A program made the translations under genes and the position numbers. A stretch of 21,732 nucleotides of DNA, taken from the IMG/VR virus record IMGVR_UViG_3300042883_000159, positions 1 to 21,732 of that record. One strand, 5' to 3'. The notes below the pieces were generated by a model. That model was given only the letters and a program-made list of their open reading frames with translations, was not told the DNA's origin and made no database searches. Of this stretch, positions 1 through 6,207 are shown piece after piece. The stretch comes from a virus. The first letter of the stretch is position 1. Each line of letters begins with the position of its first letter.

Positions 1-65
1 ATTAGAGAGTATAAATCCCTGCAATTCCTCCTGGCGGTTGTGTTAAGCAGGGACTCTCACTTTTT
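1..65 (+). terminator. Bulged hairpin followed by T-run, probable terminator or leader structure
   Basis: GAGAGT (5-10) pairs with ACTCTC (53-58), and CCCTGC (17-22) pairs with GCAGGG (47-52). This makes a 12-bp stem with a six-base bulge (11-16) and a 24-base loop. TTTTT follows at 61-65. The shape fits a rho-independent terminator for a gene off the left edge, but the large loop and bulge would also fit a structured leader of the primase mRNA. The pairing is seen directly; the function is inferred. Confidence 0.45.
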
Positions 66-74
66 ATTTATACT

Positions 75-2435
75 ATGAAAGTAACTTTTTACAAATCAAT
101 TAAGGATGTATCACCTTATCAGAATAAGGATGTAGGATTCTACCTAGATAGGATAAAGAATGGCAAGTCTGAGCAGTTATGTAAAGACCTTAGATTCTCT
201 ACTGATAAAGAGGAAAGGAAATCCATTAAGATGCAACTGCCTGTTGTTACTTTTGGAGGTGATTTCAGTAAGAGAAATAATGCATCTTTAAGAAAGGCAT
301 CAGGATTACTTACTTTAGACTTTGATGATGTGCAGGATATCCCTGCTCTAATTGTAGAACTGAAAGCTCACAAATCTATCTTTGCCTGTTGGACATCACC
401 ATCAGGCAATGGAGTAAAAGCTCTAGTCAAAATACCAATAGTACAGGATGACAAAGAATACAAAGAATATTTTAAGCAAATCTCTGCAGTATTTAATGGA
501 GTAGATGAATCAGGGAAAGATATTGCTAGAGCTTGCTTTGAATCTTATGATCCTGATATCTATGTTAATTTAGATGCTGAAAATTATATCATTGACTATG
601 ATGTTATCCCATTTGAGACTAGTGAGGTTGGTAGTATTACTAACATTAAGATCCTAGATACTGATGAGATAGCTAATAAGCTGATGACTTGGTTTAAAAA
701 GAAGTATAATTCACAAAATAGAAACTCCTCACTTTACAAATTAGCAGCAGCTTTCAATGATTTTGGAGTGGATAGAATGACTTGTCAGAATTATCTGATA
801 GGATTTGAGCAGAAAGATTTTGGATCTGTAGAGATACTAGCTTTAATAAATTCTGCCTATAAAAAGACTGCTAACTTTAATACTAAGCAATTTGAGGATA
901 AGGATAAAAAAGATAAGCTGATTAACTTTGTTCTAAGTGGCAAGTCTGATGCTGTAATACTTGAAGAGTTTAAAGAGTACAATAAAGAGAATATTGAGTC
1001 AGAGATTCAGACTATTAAAGAGGTAATAAAAGTAGATGAGTTTTGGAAATATGATTTTAAAGGTGATGTATTAATTATACCATACCGATTCAAGCTATTT
1101 TTAGAGAACCTACAGTACTATAAGTACTATCCTGTAGCTAATACTAAGACCTTTGTTTTCATTACTAAGAATGAGAACTTTATTAATCATGTATCTGAAT
1201 TTCAGATAAAGGATAGAGTAATGGAGTACCTGGTTCAATCAAATCGGATACCTGTATTTGATGCTGTTGCTGAGAAGTCTAAACTATTCACTCCTCAATA
1301 CCTCAGCATGATAGATACTGCTAATGTAGAGATGGAAAGAGATGGGATAGATTACGGTATGATTTACTATAAGAATGCAGCTGTCAAAGTATTTGCTAAG
1401 CACCATGAGATATATGAATACTCAGAGCTAAAGGGATATGTATGGAATAATCAAATAATAGATAGAGATTTAATAGATGCTGATCACCATGAGTCAATGT
1501 TTAGGTCTTTCATTTGGTTTATCTCAGGGCAGGAGGTAGAGAGATATGATACTATGAAGAGCATCATAGGCTATATGCTACATTCTTATAAGACATCAGC
1601 TAATAACAAAGCAATTATTCTCAATGATGAGACCATCAGTGACAATCCTAATGGAGGTAGTGGTAAAGGGATTCTGATTAATGCTATAGGATACATGAAG
1701 AAAGTTAGCACTATTGATGGTAAGACCTTTGACTCAAATAAATCATTTCCCTATCAGACCGTCTCTTCTGATTGCCAAGTGCTGGCATTTGATGATGTAA
1801 GAAAGAACTTTAATTTTGAGAGCTTATTTAGTATAATTACTGAGGGTCTTACTATTGAATACAAAGGGAGAGATGCAATTAAACTACCTGTAAAAGACTC
1901 ACCTAAAGTACTTATCTCTACTAACTACACTATCAAAGCAGATGGTGGCTCATTTAAGAGGAGGATGTTTGAGGTAGAGCTAAGTAGTTACTTTGGTACT
2001 CATCACACTCCATTTGATGAATTTGGCTCTATGCTGTTTGAGGATTGGGATGAGCAGGAATGGGCAAGGTTTGACCATTACATGATTAACTGCCTAAACT
2101 ATTACCTAGAGAATGGCTTAGTAGAATCTGAGGCTAAGAATTTAGAGCTAAGAAAGTTTATCAATGAGACATCTCAAGACTTTATCGAATGGGTAGATAA
2201 TAAGAATCTAGGATTTGACCAAAGATTGAATAAGGTGTCAATGTTTGAGAACTTTATAGCTGAATACACTGACCAAAAGAAGTACCTGACTAATAGAACT
2301 TTCAACAAATGGTGTAAGAAGTATGCAGAATACAATGGTAAGGAGTATGTAGATGGATCTAGCAATGGTGCTAGGTGGTTTGAGATTAAGTCACAAAGAG
2401 ATCCTGATGTATGGGATACAATAAATTATAATTGA
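75..2435 (+). CDS. Primase-helicase: BT4734/VirE-N type primase domain fused to a helicase/ATPase domain
   Basis: This 786-residue protein probably primes and unwinds DNA at the phage fork. The N-terminal third looks like the BT4734/VirE-N family, related to archaeo-eukaryotic primases: LDFDD at 81-85 would be the metal-binding acidic motif, SPSGNGVK at 108-115 the second motif, and KDIARACFESYDPDIY near 148-163 the third. The C-terminal part resembles the DUF5906/SF3-like viral helicase ATPases. It has a Walker A-like NGGSGKG at 526-532, a Walker B-like VLAFDDV at 569-575, ISTN at 614-617, and FKRR at 626-629 as sensor and arginine-finger candidates. The residue after the Walker A lysine is Gly instead of Ser/Thr. 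The next gene starts one base after the stop. CG dinucleotides are nearly absent (five in the gene). The domain assignment is from remembered motifs and has not been searched. Confidence 0.85.
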   Translation: MKVTFYKSIKDVSPYQNKDVGFYLDRIKNGKSEQLCKDLRFSTDKEERKSIKMQLPVVTFGGDFSKRNNASLRKASGLLTLDFDDVQDIPALIVELKAHKSIFACWTSPSGNGVKALVKIPIVQDDKEYKEYFKQISAVFNGVDESGKDIARACFESYDPDIYVNLDAENYIIDYDVIPFETSEVGSITNIKILDTDEIANKLMTWFKKKYNSQNRNSSLYKLAAAFNDFGVDRMTCQNYLIGFEQKDFGSVEILALINSAYKKTANFNTKQFEDKDKKDKLINFVLSGKSDAVILEEFKEYNKENIESEIQTIKEVIKVDEFWKYDFKGDVLIIPYRFKLFLENLQYYKYYPVANTKTFVFITKNENFINHVSEFQIKDRVMEYLVQSNRIPVFDAVAEKSKLFTPQYLSMIDTANVEMERDGIDYGMIYYKNAAVKVFAKHHEIYEYSELKGYVWNNQIIDRDLIDADHHESMFRSFIWFISGQEVERYDTMKSIIGYMLHSYKTSANNKAIILNDETISDNPNGGSGKGILINAIGYMKKVSTIDGKTFDSNKSFPYQTVSSDCQVLAFDDVRKNFNFESLFSIITEGLTIEYKGRDAIKLPVKDSPKVLISTNYTIKADGGSFKRRMFEVELSSYFGTHHTPFDEFGSMLFEDWDEQEWARFDHYMINCLNYYLENGLVESEAKNLELRKFINETSQDFIEWVDNKNLGFDQRLNKVSMFENFIAEYTDQKKYLTNRTFNKWCKKYAEYNGKEYVDGSSNGARWFEIKSQRDPDVWDTINYN

Positions 2436-2436
2436 T

Positions 2437-2901
2437 ATGAACAAAGAAAACAAAACACTCCTCAAAGCCTTAGAGATAAACTACCTCACACTTAAGCACC
2501 CTACCATGCCATACATTACAGCATCAGATTGGAATGATAACTCAGCTAATGCTCTCACTAAATGTATCATTCACTTTTTAACCTATTCAGGCTTTCAAGC
2601 TGAGAGAATTAATACAATGGGAGTTTATAGAGAGGGTAAGAAGATACAGGTAGGAGAGAACACTAGACAACTTAAAGGCACTTATACTCCTAGCACAGGT
2701 ACAAAAGGCTCAGCTGATATATCTGCCACCATTAGAGGTAGATCAGTTAAGATTGAGGTAAAATATGGTAAGGATAAGCAGTCAGAAGTGCAGAAGAGGT
2801 ATCAGGAATCAGTAGAAGCTGCAGGGGGTACATACTTTATTGCAAGAACTTTTGATGAATTTATGATATTTTATTTAAAATTCATTGCAGATATAAAATA
2901 A
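2437..2901 (+). CDS. Small VRR-NUC-like PD-(D/E)XK nuclease
   Basis: A 154-residue protein whose C-terminal half carries a VRR-NUC-like nuclease core: GSAD at 91-94 (catalytic Asp candidate), KIEVK at 105-109 (the E-x-K pair E107 and K109), then Q119 in the following helix and AGGTYFIAR at 129-137 as the last strand. Such domains cut branched DNA or act in Holliday-junction-like processing in phages. The N-terminal 80 residues are not recognised; they include ALTKCIIHFLTYSGFQAERI, compatible with the first helix and strand of the fold. The gene starts one base after the primase-helicase stop, so the two are probably cotranscribed, which supports a replication or recombination role. A stand-alone resolvase of another PD-(D/E)XK subfamily is the main alternative. 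Confidence 0.75.
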   Translation: MNKENKTLLKALEINYLTLKHPTMPYITASDWNDNSANALTKCIIHFLTYSGFQAERINTMGVYREGKKIQVGENTRQLKGTYTPSTGTKGSADISATIRGRSVKIEVKYGKDKQSEVQKRYQESVEAAGGTYFIARTFDEFMIFYLKFIADIK

Positions 2902-2914
2902 TTGACTATCTTTG
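2885..2914 (+). promoter_or_regulatory. Host-type Bacteroidota promoter (TTG-N19-TAnnTTTG) for the recombination genes
   Basis: TTG at 2885-2887 and TATCTTTG at 2907-2914 are separated by 19 bases. This matches the known Bacteroidota housekeeping pattern TTG-N17-20-TAnnTTTG. It overlaps the end of the nuclease gene and precedes the annealing-protein start by about 25 bases, leaving a short A/T-rich leader. The match is direct; activity is inferred. Confidence 0.6.
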
Positions 2915-2938
2915 TTGAAATAATTTAAATTTATACAC

Positions 2939-3478
2939 ATGGAAACAAAAACAAAAGCTGTAGTACCAGCACCTGTACTAACCCTGCACCAAAAGCTACA
3001 CAAAGCTAAGCAGTCAATCGGCAAAGTAGCTAAGAATGCTACCAATCCACACTTTAAAAAGTCATACTCTGACATCAATGCAATCATTGAGGCAGTAGAA
3101 CCAATCTTATTAGAGAATGGTTTACTATTATTACAGCCTATTCAGGGCAATAGTGTATGCACTCAGATAATCTGTATAGATTCTAATGAGTTAATAGAGT
3201 CATGTATGGAATTACCTGCAGGACTTAATCCTCAGCAAATGGGATCATGTTTGACCTACTATCGTAGGTACACATTGGTCAGCCTTTGCTCGCTTCAATC
3301 TGTTGATGATGATGCAAATCTAGCTAGTGTACCTGTTAAGGCAGCTAAGCCTGCAATCACTACTCAAAGATTTGAGGAGGCACTTGTAGCTATTCAGAAT
3401 GGTAAGTATACAATCCCTCAGCTTAAGGAGGCATTTGAGTTAACAGATTTGCAAACTAAAGCACTTATGTTATTATGA
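2939..3478 (+). CDS. erf: ERF-family single-strand annealing protein (recombinase)
   Basis: A 179-residue protein that should anneal complementary single strands during phage recombination and repair. The ERF core is recognisable: NPHFKKSYSD at 36-45, an aliphatic helix AVEPILLENGLLLLQP around 52-67, QQMGSCLTYYRRYTL at 99-113, and the acidic DDDAN at 123-127. These are the most conserved stretches of the family. The C-terminal 45 residues form a separate short domain, possibly for partner binding. The stop overlaps the next start as ATGA, so it is translationally coupled to a PD-(D/E)XK exonuclease, the classic annealing protein plus exonuclease pair. The gene has its own host-type promoter just upstream. 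Confidence 0.88.
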   Translation: METKTKAVVPAPVLTLHQKLHKAKQSIGKVAKNATNPHFKKSYSDINAIIEAVEPILLENGLLLLQPIQGNSVCTQIICIDSNELIESCMELPAGLNPQQMGSCLTYYRRYTLVSLCSLQSVDDDANLASVPVKAAKPAITTQRFEEALVAIQNGKYTIPQLKEAFELTDLQTKALMLL

Positions 3479-4095
3479 AATGGCATCCATCATCACTCGG
3501 AAAACTAATGACAGCATCTCGTACAAAATCAGAGGTGCTGTCTGAAACTACTAAGAGCTACATTAGAGCTGTAGCTAAGCAGGATTTCTACGGTTATAAT
3601 GTAGAACTCAATAATAAGTATATTAATAAGGGTAAGCTACAGGAGAATGATTCTATTGCTCTATTCAACTCGGTAATGTTCAGCAACTACTCTAAGAACA
3701 CTGAGAGACTAAACAACGAATGGCTCACAGGAGAGGCTGATATAGTTCTAGATGACCAAATAGTAGACATAAAGACATCATGGTCATTAGAAACGTTCCC
3801 TGCTACCTCAGAAGAGGGTATAAATAAAGATTATGAGTGGCAGCTAAGAGCTTACATGATGTTATATAATAAGAACTATGCTAGTCTAGTCTATTGCATG
3901 GTTTCTACTCATCCATCTCTACTCAATGAATGGGAGAACTTATCACTGCATCAGGTAGATCATATAGCTCCTGAGAAAAGAATCACTACTCTACTCTTTA
4001 CTAGAGACCTGGAGCTAGAGGAGGAGATAAAGGTACGGTTGCATCACTGCACTGAGTACTATGTTAAGTATATTAATCAATTAAATAATAAATAA
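3475..4095 (+). CDS. PD-(D/E)XK exonuclease (YqaJ/Cas4/RecB-like), partner of the ERF protein
   Basis: A 206-residue nuclease likely to resect double-stranded ends and load the annealing protein encoded immediately upstream. Nuclease motifs: KGKLQEND at 52-59 (helix with Glu57), GEADIV at 86-91 (Asp89), VDIKTS at 97-102 (Asp98 and Lys100), and the QLRAYM helix at 123-128 (Gln123). This order (E, D, D-x-K, Q-xx-Y) is typical of the lambda-exonuclease/Cas4/RecB group. The N-terminal WHPSSLGKLMTASR segment resembles the 'S-x-x-x-x-L' helix that opens many such phage nucleases. ATGA overlap with the ERF gene implies coupled translation. The exact subfamily cannot be fixed by eye. Confidence 0.8.
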   Translation: MKWHPSSLGKLMTASRTKSEVLSETTKSYIRAVAKQDFYGYNVELNNKYINKGKLQENDSIALFNSVMFSNYSKNTERLNNEWLTGEADIVLDDQIVDIKTSWSLETFPATSEEGINKDYEWQLRAYMMLYNKNYASLVYCMVSTHPSLLNEWENLSLHQVDHIAPEKRITTLLFTRDLELEEEIKVRLHHCTEYYVKYINQLNNK

Positions 4096-4096
4096 G

Positions 4097-4297
4097 ATGA
4101 AAGCAATACTTGAATTTAACCTGCCTGAAGACAAAGAAGATTTTGACTTTGCAACCAATGGCATTAATTACTACGCAGCACTTACGGAGTTTGACAATTG
4201 GCTACGAAGTGAGTATAAGTACAACGGCAAAGAAGAAATGTTTGAAGTAAGGAAAATACTAAACAAATTTATTAACGAAAACAACGTGAAAATATGA
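4097..4297 (+). CDS. Small conserved phage protein of unknown function (66 aa), compositional outlier
   Basis: The start lies one base after the exonuclease stop and the stop overlaps the next start as ATGA, so the gene is embedded in the operon. The protein opens with a beta-strand-like MKAILEFNLPED, has an aromatic centre (NYYAALTEFDNWLRSEYKY), and a helical C-terminus. Proteins with this MKAILEFNLPED start are common in phages, usually without known function. Its six CG dinucleotides in 201 bases contrast sharply with the neighbouring genes, and codons such as TAC, AAC and GGC are more frequent. This suggests more recent acquisition than the rest of the operon. I do not assign a function. 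Confidence 0.75.
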   Translation: MKAILEFNLPEDKEDFDFATNGINYYAALTEFDNWLRSEYKYNGKEEMFEVRKILNKFINENNVKI

Positions 4298-4386
4298 AAG
4301 AGAAAACACTAGCAATCATACTGACTTTAGTAGTCTATGGATTTGCACTGATCGGAGTATATAAATTAATAACTATAATAATATGA
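4294..4386 (+). CDS. 30-residue single-pass membrane microprotein
   Basis: ATG at 4294 opens a 30-codon frame encoding MKEKTLAII followed by a hydrophobic stretch (LTLVVYGFALIGVY) and an isoleucine-rich end. The charged start and a core of about 20 apolar residues predict one transmembrane helix with the N-terminus inside. Its start overlaps the upstream stop as ATGA (4294-4297), and its own stop overlaps the next start in the same way (4383-4386). Two such couplings strongly suggest a translated gene despite its size. The role is unknown; small membrane proteins between replication genes could affect the host envelope or superinfection. Confidence 0.65.
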   Translation: MKEKTLAIILTLVVYGFALIGVYKLITIII

Positions 4387-4712
4387 ATGATTACAAAGTG
4401 AAAGGACTTATCAAAGTGATAGGTGATACCGTACAGGTGACTGAGAAGTTCTCTAAGAGAGAGGTAGTAATAACAGTAGAGGATGGCAAATATCCTCAAT
4501 ACATCAGCTTGCAAGCTACAGGAGACAAAACATCTCTACTAGATGGCTACAAAGTAGGTGAAGAGGTGGAAGCATCATTCAATCTGAGAGGTAGAGAGTG
4601 GCAGGATAAGCATTTCAACTCATTAGAGTTATGGAAGATAGATCTATTAACTGCAGCTGCAACAGCTCCTGCTCATGTACCTGATAATCCTGGAGATGAT
4701 CTCCCTTTCTAA
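4383..4712 (+). CDS. DUF3127-like protein with SSB-type acidic tip, probable single-stranded DNA-binding protein
   Basis: A 109-residue protein resembling the DUF3127 family of Bacteroidota and their phages. Residues 4-90 alternate beta strands in an OB-fold-like pattern: YKVKGLIKVIGDTVQVTEKF, then REVVITVEDGKYPQYISLQA, then VGEEVEASFNLRGREW. The C-terminus is an Ala/Pro linker ending in DDLPF (105-109), nearly identical to the acidic tip (DDDIPF type) by which bacterial SSBs recruit replication and repair enzymes. With an annealing protein, an exonuclease and a primase next door, the simplest reading is the phage SSB. The tip and the context are seen; the DNA-binding role is inferred. Confidence 0.75.
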   Translation: MNDYKVKGLIKVIGDTVQVTEKFSKREVVITVEDGKYPQYISLQATGDKTSLLDGYKVGEEVEASFNLRGREWQDKHFNSLELWKIDLLTAAATAPAHVPDNPGDDLPF

Positions 4713-4899
4713 AGGTGAGAGCTTAAAGGACTTCATGATCAAAGAGACCAAGTCTAAGCTCACCCAAAGATATAAGCTCAGTCATTATGCTGAGGATATC
4801 GGTGTCTCTTACTGCTCCATTTGGAGATTCACCAATGGTAAGGCTGTGAATGAGCAGTTCTATCTCAAATGGTGGAAAAATTATCTAAATAATCAATAA
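4696..4899 (+). CDS. Small helix-turn-helix protein (Cro/XRE-like)
   Basis: A short protein whose C-terminal part reads as a helix-turn-helix: KLSHYAEDIGVSYCSIWRF is a plausible pair of helices around a turn, followed by TNGKA, the usual wing-like end of XRE/Cro HTH domains. It may be a phage transcriptional regulator. The start is uncertain: ATG at 4696 gives 67 residues, ATG at 4735 gives 54, and both keep the HTH. The more upstream start overlaps the SSB-like gene by 17 bases. The hairpin following the stop probably ends the early transcription unit here. A small DNA-binding protein without regulatory function is the main alternative. Confidence 0.6.
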   Translation: MISLSKGESLKDFMIKETKSKLTQRYKLSHYAEDIGVSYCSIWRFTNGKAVNEQFYLKWWKNYLNNQ

Positions 4900-4935
4900 C
4901 TTTATGGCAGTCTTATGGCTGCCTTTGTTATTTTT
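4895..4935 (+). terminator. Rho-independent-like terminator at the end of the replication block
   Basis: GGCAG (4906-4910) pairs with CTGCC (4919-4923) around an eight-base loop. Outside it, AATAAC (4895-4900) pairs with GTTATT (4927-4932), and a T-rich tail runs to 4935. The hairpin begins within the stop region of the HTH gene. It lies directly against the next promoter-like element. Confidence 0.5.
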
Positions 4936-4936
4936 G
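4929..4936 (+). promoter_or_regulatory. Host-type -7 element (TATTTTTG) before the sigma-factor block
   Basis: TATTTTTG fits the Bacteroidota TAnnTTTG -7 box and ends three bases before the ATG at 4940. No TTG is present at the usual upstream spacing, so this is a weak match. It sits where a promoter is expected, right after a terminator-like hairpin. Confidence 0.4.
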
Positions 4937-4939
4937 CGT

Positions 4940-5191
4940 ATGAACATACTAACATACATTGCAGTATCATGGTTTATCGTAAACTTTGAGCCATTACAGC
5001 TACTGATTGACTCAATCTTTAGGAAAATTAGGTTTAGCAATCTAGCACTATATCTACATTCATCTGCTACCTGTATCAAATGCGTATCTTTTTGGCTAAC
5101 ATTATTATGCACCTGGTCCTTTGCTCAGGCAACTATTGTAGCCTTACTATCGTTTATACTACAGGAATGTTTACAGAAGCTGAGCAAGTAA
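4940..5191 (+). CDS. Small membrane protein with a Cys-x-x-Cys motif (83 aa)
   Basis: Two hydrophobic stretches (MNILTYIAVSWFIVNFEP at the N-terminus and SFWLTLLCTWSFAQATIVALLSF after residue 50) predict a two-helix membrane protein. Between them lies CIKC directly followed by VSFW. I chose ATG 4940 over the upstream ATG at 4904 because the latter begins inside the terminator hairpin and because a -7-like element immediately precedes 4940. The CxxC-FW arrangement resembles small phage membrane proteins of the DUF1360 type, but I cannot confirm membership. It overlaps the next gene by 25 bases. The function is unknown; a role at the host membrane is a guess. Confidence 0.6.
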   Translation: MNILTYIAVSWFIVNFEPLQLLIDSIFRKIRFSNLALYLHSSATCIKCVSFWLTLLCTWSFAQATIVALLSFILQECLQKLSK

Positions 5192-5367
5192 TAATACAAC
5201 AGGTGTTCAGTCTACCTGAGAAAGAGCAATCCTATAAGATTCATCTATTAAAACTCAAAGCTATTAAAGATAGGCTAGTTAGTTATGAGAAAGAATGCTT
5301 TTGTGGTGGAGTAAGGAGGAAGATATGGCTAAAGGATTTCAAGCAATGGTATGAGACCTATACTTGA
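5167..5367 (+). CDS. Small conserved phage protein with a CFC motif (66 aa)
   Basis: The ATG at 5167 gives MFTEAEQVIIQQVFSLPEKE, a helical N-terminus, and a C-terminal module ECFCGGVRRKIWLKDFKQWY. Small proteins ending in a Cys-Phe-Cys segment followed by R+-[IL]W-L-x-DF-x-W-[YF] are, from memory, recurrent in Bacteroidota phages beside regulatory genes; their function is not known to me. An upstream ATG at 5080 would add 29 residues lying wholly inside the membrane-protein gene, so the shorter form is preferred. It overlaps the sigma-like gene by 17 bases, suggesting coupled expression. Metal binding by the two cysteines is possible but unsupported. Confidence 0.6.
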   Translation: MFTEAEQVIIQQVFSLPEKEQSYKIHLLKLKAIKDRLVSYEKECFCGGVRRKIWLKDFKQWYETYT

Positions 5368-5878
5368 TAACTACATATCAGCTCACTACAAAGAGATAAG
5401 GAAATATACTAACTATTTTTTAGTAAGAATGAAGTCTACTATTTCAGCCGATGCTGTAATAAATAACTCTTTTTTATATTTATGTAATATAGATATAGAG
5501 GTGACTGATCCTGGTAAGGTGAAAGCATATCTACTCAATACTATTAAGATGCAGATTCTATGGTCTACATCACTAACTAATAGGCAAGAGAGAGTGACAG
5601 CTACAGATAGTACTATGCCGATAGTGATGGATGATGATACGGATTTATACGATAAGATACGAGATGATATGCAGTATCAAAACAACATGGCAGTGATAGA
5701 GACATATAGAGGTAGGATAACAGATAGGATTAAGCTGATAGTGTTTCAATGTTATTTTGATAAGGGATACAGTACAGCTAGAGCAATGGCAGAATATTTC
5801 AGAATACCTGTTACATCTGCTCATTATTGGATACAAGAGATTAAAACCGATTTAAAAAACCTAAGAGATGAAAATTAA
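5351..5878 (+). CDS. Divergent sigma-70/ECF-like RNA polymerase sigma factor
   Basis: This 175-residue protein has the two-domain layout and length of ECF sigma factors. Residues 8-75 resemble region 2: ADAVINNSFLYL at 33-44 occupies the place of the conserved acidic-hydrophobic helix, and KVKAYLLNTIKMQIL at 56-70 that of the DNA-melting helix ('YL-x-x-I-x-x-N' type). An acidic linker (DDDTDLYDKIRDD, 94-106) follows. Residues 128-172 resemble region 4, with the HTH STARAMAEYFRIPVTSAHYW at 141-160. It should redirect host RNA polymerase. It is encoded before the structural genes, several of which carry a non-host promoter motif. Similarity is weak, so another HTH regulator remains possible. 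Confidence 0.65.
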   Translation: MRPILDNYISAHYKEIRKYTNYFLVRMKSTISADAVINNSFLYLCNIDIEVTDPGKVKAYLLNTIKMQILWSTSLTNRQERVTATDSTMPIVMDDDTDLYDKIRDDMQYQNNMAVIETYRGRITDRIKLIVFQCYFDKGYSTARAMAEYFRIPVTSAHYWIQEIKTDLKNLRDEN

Positions 5879-6086
5879 AGATGAATTTATAGGAGCTAAG
5901 ATCTCCCACAAAGGTAACAGGATTACTTTAGATGCTAATAGATATGATTACTTTGTATCTATAGGTCTAGGCTATATGTTTGAAGAGCCAACAGTATCTG
6001 AGCCAAAAGTAGTGAAGTATAAAGCAGTCAAAGGACCAATACCTGAGCCTGAAGTAGCTGAGGAGGATGGCACAGAAGCAGAGTAG
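5868..6086 (+). CDS. Small conserved phage protein of unknown function (72 aa)
   Basis: Starts inside the last codons of the sigma-like gene (11-base overlap). The first 40 residues alternate strands and turns (DEFIGAKISHKGNRITLD, then YFVSIGLGYMFEEP), suggesting a small beta fold. The last 30 residues are a Pro/Glu-rich tail ending in EEDGTEAE, probably disordered. It precedes terminase genes, where small head-assembly or DNA-binding proteins are common, but no family is recognised. Its 3' end overlaps the next small gene by 20 bases in another frame. Confidence 0.65.
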   Translation: MKIKDEFIGAKISHKGNRITLDANRYDYFVSIGLGYMFEEPTVSEPKVVKYKAVKGPIPEPEVAEEDGTEAE

Positions 6087-6207
6087 CATATCATTCGCTA
6101 GAAAGCCTAAGGTAAAGAGGCCAGGTGTTCATGCTAAGAGTAAGAGCTCTAAGCTGAAATCAAGTAAGAATTATAAGAAACTTTATACACGACAAGGAAA
6201 TGGGTAG
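6067..6207 (+). CDS. Very basic small protein (46 aa), likely nucleic-acid binding
   Basis: ATG at 6067 opens a frame ending at TAG 6205-6207, overlapping the upstream gene by 20 bases and the terminase small subunit by eight. The product is extremely basic: RKPKVKRPGVHAKSKSSKLK is followed by SSKNYKKLYTRQG, about one third Lys/Arg, with one glutamine-rich start and no acidic residue. The KRPGVHAK-S/T-K core with a YKK end is, as I remember, recurrent in small proteins next to terminase genes in Bacteroidota phages. DNA or RNA binding is inferred from charge alone. Confidence 0.7.
   Translation: MAQKQSSISFARKPKVKRPGVHAKSKSSKLKSSKNYKKLYTRQGNG

Noticed and set aside
29-37. CCTCC in the loop of the leader hairpin as an anti-ribosome-binding element
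   Set aside because: Bacteroidota seldom rely on Shine-Dalgarno pairing and no GGAGG partner lies before the primase start.
1-78. Open frame reaching from the left edge to TGA 76-78, overlapping the primase start as ATGA
   Set aside because: Only 25 codons are visible, they coincide with the hairpin arms and T-run, and the translation is not recognisable. The left flank would decide.
4904-4939. Upstream start of the small membrane protein at 4904
   Set aside because: This segment is part of the terminator hairpin and precedes the -7-like element, so it is probably not transcribed with the gene.
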